From assembly GCA_013115125.1 (NCBI GenBank), contig JABANN010000377.1:1-34263 (forward strand): DNA of 34,263 nucleotides, written 5' to 3'. Within the stretch, counting starts at the first letter, position 1. Each line of letters opens with the position of its first letter. Of the stretch, positions 30,020 through 34,263 are shown in pieces. Both the position numbers and the translations under genes were made by a program. Origin of the DNA: Perkinsus olseni. Taxonomy: Eukaryota > Perkinsozoa > Perkinsida. The notes beneath the pieces were generated by a model. The model was given only the letters and a program-made list of their open reading frames with translations. It was not told the DNA's origin and did no database searches.

Positions 30020-32782
30020 ATGTCAACAACAGTCTCTACGTCACATTTCGTCACAGGGCGGTCGTCGTTTCTGACCCATTTATCTCGAATTTTGCTTTTG
30101 ACGGCCGCCTTGTCTTGCACCATTGTCAACGGCGATTCCCCTCTGTCTAATTTACGTGGAGAACTCACTTCCGATGCATCGTCCTTGCCCGGATTCGGGC
30201 CCGTTACGCAGCTCCCTGGGTACCAACCATTTCCTAACTTTCCCCTAAACCAAGCTGCCGGTCAGGTACGACCACTCGTTGCCTGAGGGAACGCAAGCAG
30301 GCTATCTGCCTCTTTATAAGAAGCACAAGCAATGTAGCATAGCCGAGCGGCCTCTGCCTGCTTTGATAGCATCTATCCTCATCAGGTGTCACGGCGATTT
30401 ACTTCACTCTAGTACCCAGCGCCGATGACCCTAACAAGGACCCTGTGGTTTTCTGGTTGCAGGTGGGTCATGGCCTAGGGTCTAGTTAAGATGCCCGGTT
30501 TGCTTAGGGTGGCCCTGGTACTTCGGGACTTATTGGATTCTTCCTCGAAAACGGCCCAGTAAGAGCAGTGCAGGCTGAGGGGAAGCTGGTTGAAAACAGC
30601 CAATCTTGGCATAAAAATGCAACGTGAGCACAGCATGCATAAGAGCAGCCAGGCGAGGTACTTGTACATGTCAGATATATAGTGGCGGATCAGCCCGCAC
30701 CAGTTGGTATGAGCTTCGTCACGGACGACAGATGTCTTCCCGAAAGCGAAGACGAGGCCATAAGAAATCTCGGCGACTCGGTAATGATCGGTCCCATAGC
30801 ATTTGTCTTTCACGGAGCCCTATCTCAGATAAGCCTGCTATTGCGGAGTTACTTCCCTCACCTCAAGAAGCTGCCGTTCTACGTGTTTGGAGAATCATAC
30901 GGAGGAAAGTAGTACTTGGTGGTGGTGGTGGGCGGCTCCCGGTGAACTTTACCTTGCCTCCCTTCTCGAGCGTGGATCGGGTGGACGGTCGCCCTTATTT
31001 TTCATTGTACAGGATTAGATCTTTCCGGTCACTGCTGCATGGCCACAGCTGCCACAGTTCTCTAGTCTCGCCTCCTTTACTGTCCTCCACCTTGCCACTA
31101 ATATCCTCTATATTGTTTGTAAAAGGTTAGTTGTCATTATATTCTCACAACCCGGTGTAACAAAGCCGGGCATCACCGAGTCCGTCTCACGGCGGCACTG
31201 ATCTCCGAACCTGGACAAAAGTTACCTCCATAGTACTTAGTAGAGGTGAACCCTTCGACACCGGGCCATTACGGCTCGTACTCGGTCAAGCGCGATCCTT
31301 GAGGCTCGATGCCAAACCTGTTCATGGACTTTCCTGGGTCACTTCAAGGTACGTGCCGGAGCTGGCCGTCGACCTGCGAGAGCGCCACCCCTGGGTCAAT
31401 CTGCAGGGTGTTGGTGTTGGCGATGGCTGGGTGGACCCTCCCACGCAGCAGATGACCTACAAAGAATTCGCGTAGGGCTTATTAAGATCTACCACTCCCC
31501 GGCAATCCGCTACTATTTGCCAGGTTTCAACACGGGTTGATAAACGGTCCCGATGCTGCGGAGGTCGAGAAGCTCGAGCAGGAATGTCTTGACGCCCTCG
31601 AGGAGACGACCAGGTATGCCGCGATAATCATCGTCGTCCCGAGTTGACCTCTGGATACTCAGCGTGGAAGCATGGCGAAGGGCCAACGACGTGTGCTCAA
31701 GAATTGAAGATCATATTGTTAATAACAGCCGAGTCAATATGTGAGTCGAGGAGGGTGTCGTCACAGTAAGGTTAAAAATTATGGTTTCACGCCTAGGTAC
31801 GACGTCAGGCTCTATGGTGATTATGATAATGTTGTCTTGACCCAGTAAGATGGGCTGGAGACGCCACTCGTATGTGCGGTTCAGTAGCTTGCAAAGATTA
31901 ATTTGATCGTCCCTCGCTACAGGTCAATTCTGGTGCAAGCGAGAGATCTCTCATCCGCAGATACCTTCGCGATCCAGAGGTTCGCGTAGCAATGAATGTC
32001 GACCCTAGGGCAGCCCCTTGGTCTGAGGACAATGCTGTGATAGCGTAGGATTAGTGGCGCCCCTCCCTTGTCAATAGCGGTGGCGGCTAGGTACATCTTA
32101 GCCGGTTGGGAGCAGAGATCGGCTGCCCATCTCTATACCCAGCTACTGCAGAACAGCACTCGAACGCTACTGTACAACGGCATGTATGACATGGACTGTA
32201 ACATGATAGGCACAGCCAGATGGATGCGTGAGTCCTTCGACGATGCTGTTGGTCGGGAACGCCGACAGCTGTTAGTTAAGATGGACTGGGAGCTCATAGA
32301 AGAGTTCAAGCAGACGAAACGGAAGCCGTGGTCAATCAAGCGTGAGAAGGTTGCGAGGGAGCTGACTCCTGGAGAGAACGGTGGAACGCCACATGAGGTG
32401 GAGGATATAGTAGTGCGGGCCGGTTTCTTCAGTGCACTATAGAAGAGGCTTTTTTCAGGTTGGAGGTTTCGTCGAGGTTGGCGCCCTAACGCATGTGGTT
32501 ATCAACCAAGCGGGTCATTTGGTAAGCTTCAAAGTGACTACTGCGTCCACACAGTATGGTCTGCTGTCGAGGTGCCCATGGACGTCCCCCACATAGCGTC
32601 TCATATGCTCTACTCCTTCACGAGGAACTGCTCCTTCTCTGATGATGCATGCCGTGATGGCCTCACCGAGATGTCAACAGCAGAAGCACGAGCTCCTGAG
32701 GCGATGGAGCTGGTAAGTATTAACACCAGCTCTTCAGCTGGAGTTGAAGTATTGGTAACTCTATCAGGTACCGGCTGCGTGA
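30020..32782 (+). CDS. Serine carboxypeptidase (peptidase S10), secretory
   Basis: This enzyme should remove C-terminal residues in an acidic vacuole or outside the cell. A signal peptide (HLSRILLLTAALSCTIVNG) precedes the family start LPGFGPVTQLPGYQPFPNFP. Exons then give DPVVFWLQ joined to GGPGTSGLIGFFLENGP, and WHKNATYIVADQPAPVGMSF. The nucleophile Ser lies in GESYGG, with KYVPELAVDLRERHP and GVGDGWVDPPTQ after it. RRYLRDPEVRVAMNV follows. The Asp motif is LLYNGMYDMDCNMIG and the His motif is VVINQAGHL joined to VPMDVPHIASHML. The triad is complete. Introns are mostly 45 to 60 bp, but the one after the Ser exon (30909-31348) is 440 bp. The donors near 31840 and 32044 are not settled. A clean intron at 32713-32767 leads to a stop at 32780-32782; reading through it would extend the protein to 32892. 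Confidence 0.88.
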
Positions 32783-33376
32783 AAGGCTTCTATACAGTAC
32801 TGGGATATCCTGCTGGGCAACTCTTGATTTTACTGTCAATGAAGTCCACACCGACCCCAATGTACCGGGATCTACCACTTCACTGTGTTTGAATGATCAG
32901 ATTGTGAACACCGGATTGCTGCTCTTTATCCTGCTTGTGTTGCGTCATAATGCTCATCATCCAGTGCCTTGCTACATTCCCCTTCTTTACGCATCTTCCT
33001 GTACTAACGAACGTTGTACTCTGCGACTCGCATTGGGGCGCGTTGAATGGCCACTACCCAGAGAGTCCGATTCATACCCTTGCGCTATGCCCCTGTGCAC
33101 GCGTGCAAAGGCACCTCCTAAGCAAGCCTCGCACCTAGGCCCTTCTTTTTCCCGCGAACAACCCCTTATACGCGAGCTCACGCTTCATGACTAACAGATA
33201 AGTAACAGACGGTCGTCATTGGCGGCCTAACTTCCGATCTAAACCCCCTGATGCACATCTCGCTCGCCCGGCTCCACGTATTTTACGCTGTAGGAACGGC
33301 GCCCCTTGCTAGCGCAATCCCGCGCTTCTCCTGCGAAAGCAGCTTTCCCGCTCGTTGTCATCCAACAAGATCAACG
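32783..33376. other. Intergenic, with an unexplained open frame downstream of the carboxypeptidase
   Basis: A plus-strand frame is open from about 32753 to 33194 and encodes a hydrophobic run (IVNTGLLLFILLVL) after SLCLNDQ. It could be an alternative last exon giving a membrane-anchored carboxypeptidase, but no clean in-phase acceptor joins it. The rest is the 5' flank of the CCCH gene. Confidence 0.35.
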
Positions 33377-34105
33377 ATGTCGTCTGAATGTACTCCTATC
33401 TCCTCTACCGTGGCTACCACCCTGAGTGGTGGCGAGTCTCCGGTGATGAATCGTCAAAGAACTTCTTCAAGTGGCGGAATCTCCAGCAGTGCTGGGAGCT
33501 CCTACGGTTCTCGCCGTGGTACTTTCGCGAAGATCCGCTTATGCAAGTTCTATGAGCACGGCCTTTGTTGGCACGGTGACGATTGCGCCTACGCACATGG
33601 TGAAGACGAGCTAAGACGCCCGCCAGATCTTCGCAAGACCAAACTTTGTCACCAGTTCCGTCTTGGGAGATGCTCACAAGGCTCTGACTGTCCGTACGCC
33701 CACGGTAGATCAGAACTTCGCTGCACCCCTGAGGTCTATAAGACTTCTCTCTGTCGCTTCTGGTTGAAAGGGAAATGTGGAGCGACCGAGAACTGCAGGC
33801 ATGCTCACGGAGAGGCTGATCTTCGTGGCGGCCAGACTGGGTCGAGTTCCCCCTCGGCGACTGCTCCTTCGGTTCAGTCGGCAGTATCGCTCTCTATCGA
33901 CGGTCGAGTGGTTCCACCTGATTCTGTGGGCACCGATTCGGACGATACCGACAAGCTGACAGAGAAGCTCTATCATCTCATTGACGAGCTAGCTACTTGT
34001 CCAGAACTCAAGCACATGTCGACCTACTTGCGTAGCTGCTACGCCGTAGCACCAGTATGGTGTGAAATGGATCATCTTTGTTGCCATGACGATACCAGCG
34101 TCTAG
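33377..34105 (+). CDS. CCCH-type protein with three tandem zinc fingers
   Basis: The start chosen is MSSECTPISSTV (33377). An ATG at 33251 is in frame, but its extension is compositionally unlike the rest. A Ser-rich lead is followed by three fingers, each preceded by a K-(I/T)-x-L-type lead: CKFYEHGLC-x5-C-x3-H, CHQFRLGRC-x5-C-x3-H and CRFWLKGKC-x5-C-x3-H, each ending HGxxxLR. The first spacing is C-x7-C in all three, one residue shorter than in animal tristetraprolin (C-x8-C). Such fingers bind AU-rich or other short RNA motifs, so a role in mRNA stability or translation is likely but inferred. A C-terminal helix (DKLTEKLYHLIDELATC) may bind a partner. The stop at 34103-34105 is provisional: a GT donor after RSCYA could lead to a further exon. 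Confidence 0.85.
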   Translation: MSSECTPISSTVATTLSGGESPVMNRQRTSSSGGISSSAGSSYGSRRGTFAKIRLCKFYEHGLCWHGDDCAYAHGEDELRRPPDLRKTKLCHQFRLGRCSQGSDCPYAHGRSELRCTPEVYKTSLCRFWLKGKCGATENCRHAHGEADLRGGQTGSSSPSATAPSVQSAVSLSIDGRVVPPDSVGTDSDDTDKLTEKLYHLIDELATCPELKHMSTYLRSCYAVAPVWCEMDHLCCHDDTSV

Positions 34106-34263
34106 ATTATCAGCGGCGTTCGACCCTCGTTATCCTAGATACTATTTACTGTCAAAATTCTGCTGTACCGGTACCCTGTCTGCTAGTGCATGTAGAGATA
34201 TCCCGACTGTTGTTGCGCAACTCGTTATTGGCCATTGATGAATGATGACAGAGTAGTTGCGTG
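34106..34263. other. 3' flank of the CCCH gene, to the window end
   Basis: Nothing recognisable is present. If the CCCH gene is spliced near 34048, this stretch may include intron or a further exon. Confidence 0.3.

Overview
The window is nuclear DNA from a protist. It shows intron-dense genes with mostly very short GT-AG introns (many 23 to 60 bp), all three standard stop codons, tight gene spacing on both strands, and protein families typical of alveolates. A perkinsozoan such as Perkinsus is my best guess. This rests on gene content and intron style only, because no rRNA or spliced-leader gene lies in the window.

Layout: 1-4430 holds three tandem plus-strand glutathione S-transferase genes with the same five-exon structure. 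4690-5960 is a 44-bp minisatellite interrupted by a 98-base assembly gap. 5961-8059 is a gene-poor stretch. From 8060 to 22424 six genes run on the minus strand. In transcription order from the right they are CCT4 (chaperonin delta subunit), a PqiA-domain multi-pass membrane protein, a RING-finger membrane protein, an unrecognised gene, an RCC1-repeat protein and a KDM5/JARID1-type histone demethylase (JmjN, ARID-like, BAH/Tudor-like, PHD, JmjC, C5HC2). A 376-bp degenerate copy of part of a kinase-like gene (full copy at 24755-28855) sits just upstream of the PqiA-type gene.

V-ATPase subunit G (plus strand) is divergent from CCT4. It is followed by a large minus-strand gene with a signal peptide, a PQQ/IRE1-like luminal domain, one membrane segment and a PI3/PI4-kinase-like cytosolic domain. 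Next come a five-knuckle CCHC zinc-finger gene (minus), a divergent serine carboxypeptidase gene (plus) and a three-finger CCCH protein (plus).

The genes are mostly housekeeping or regulatory and do not form one pathway. The items most worth pursuing are the luminal-sensor/atypical-kinase fusion and its partial duplicate, the bacterial-type PqiA membrane protein, the extra module in the KDM5-like enzyme, and the GST cluster in which one copy has lost a glutathione-contact serine. Exon joins were read by eye from splice consensus and frame continuity. Domain calls rest on remembered family motifs, not on searches.
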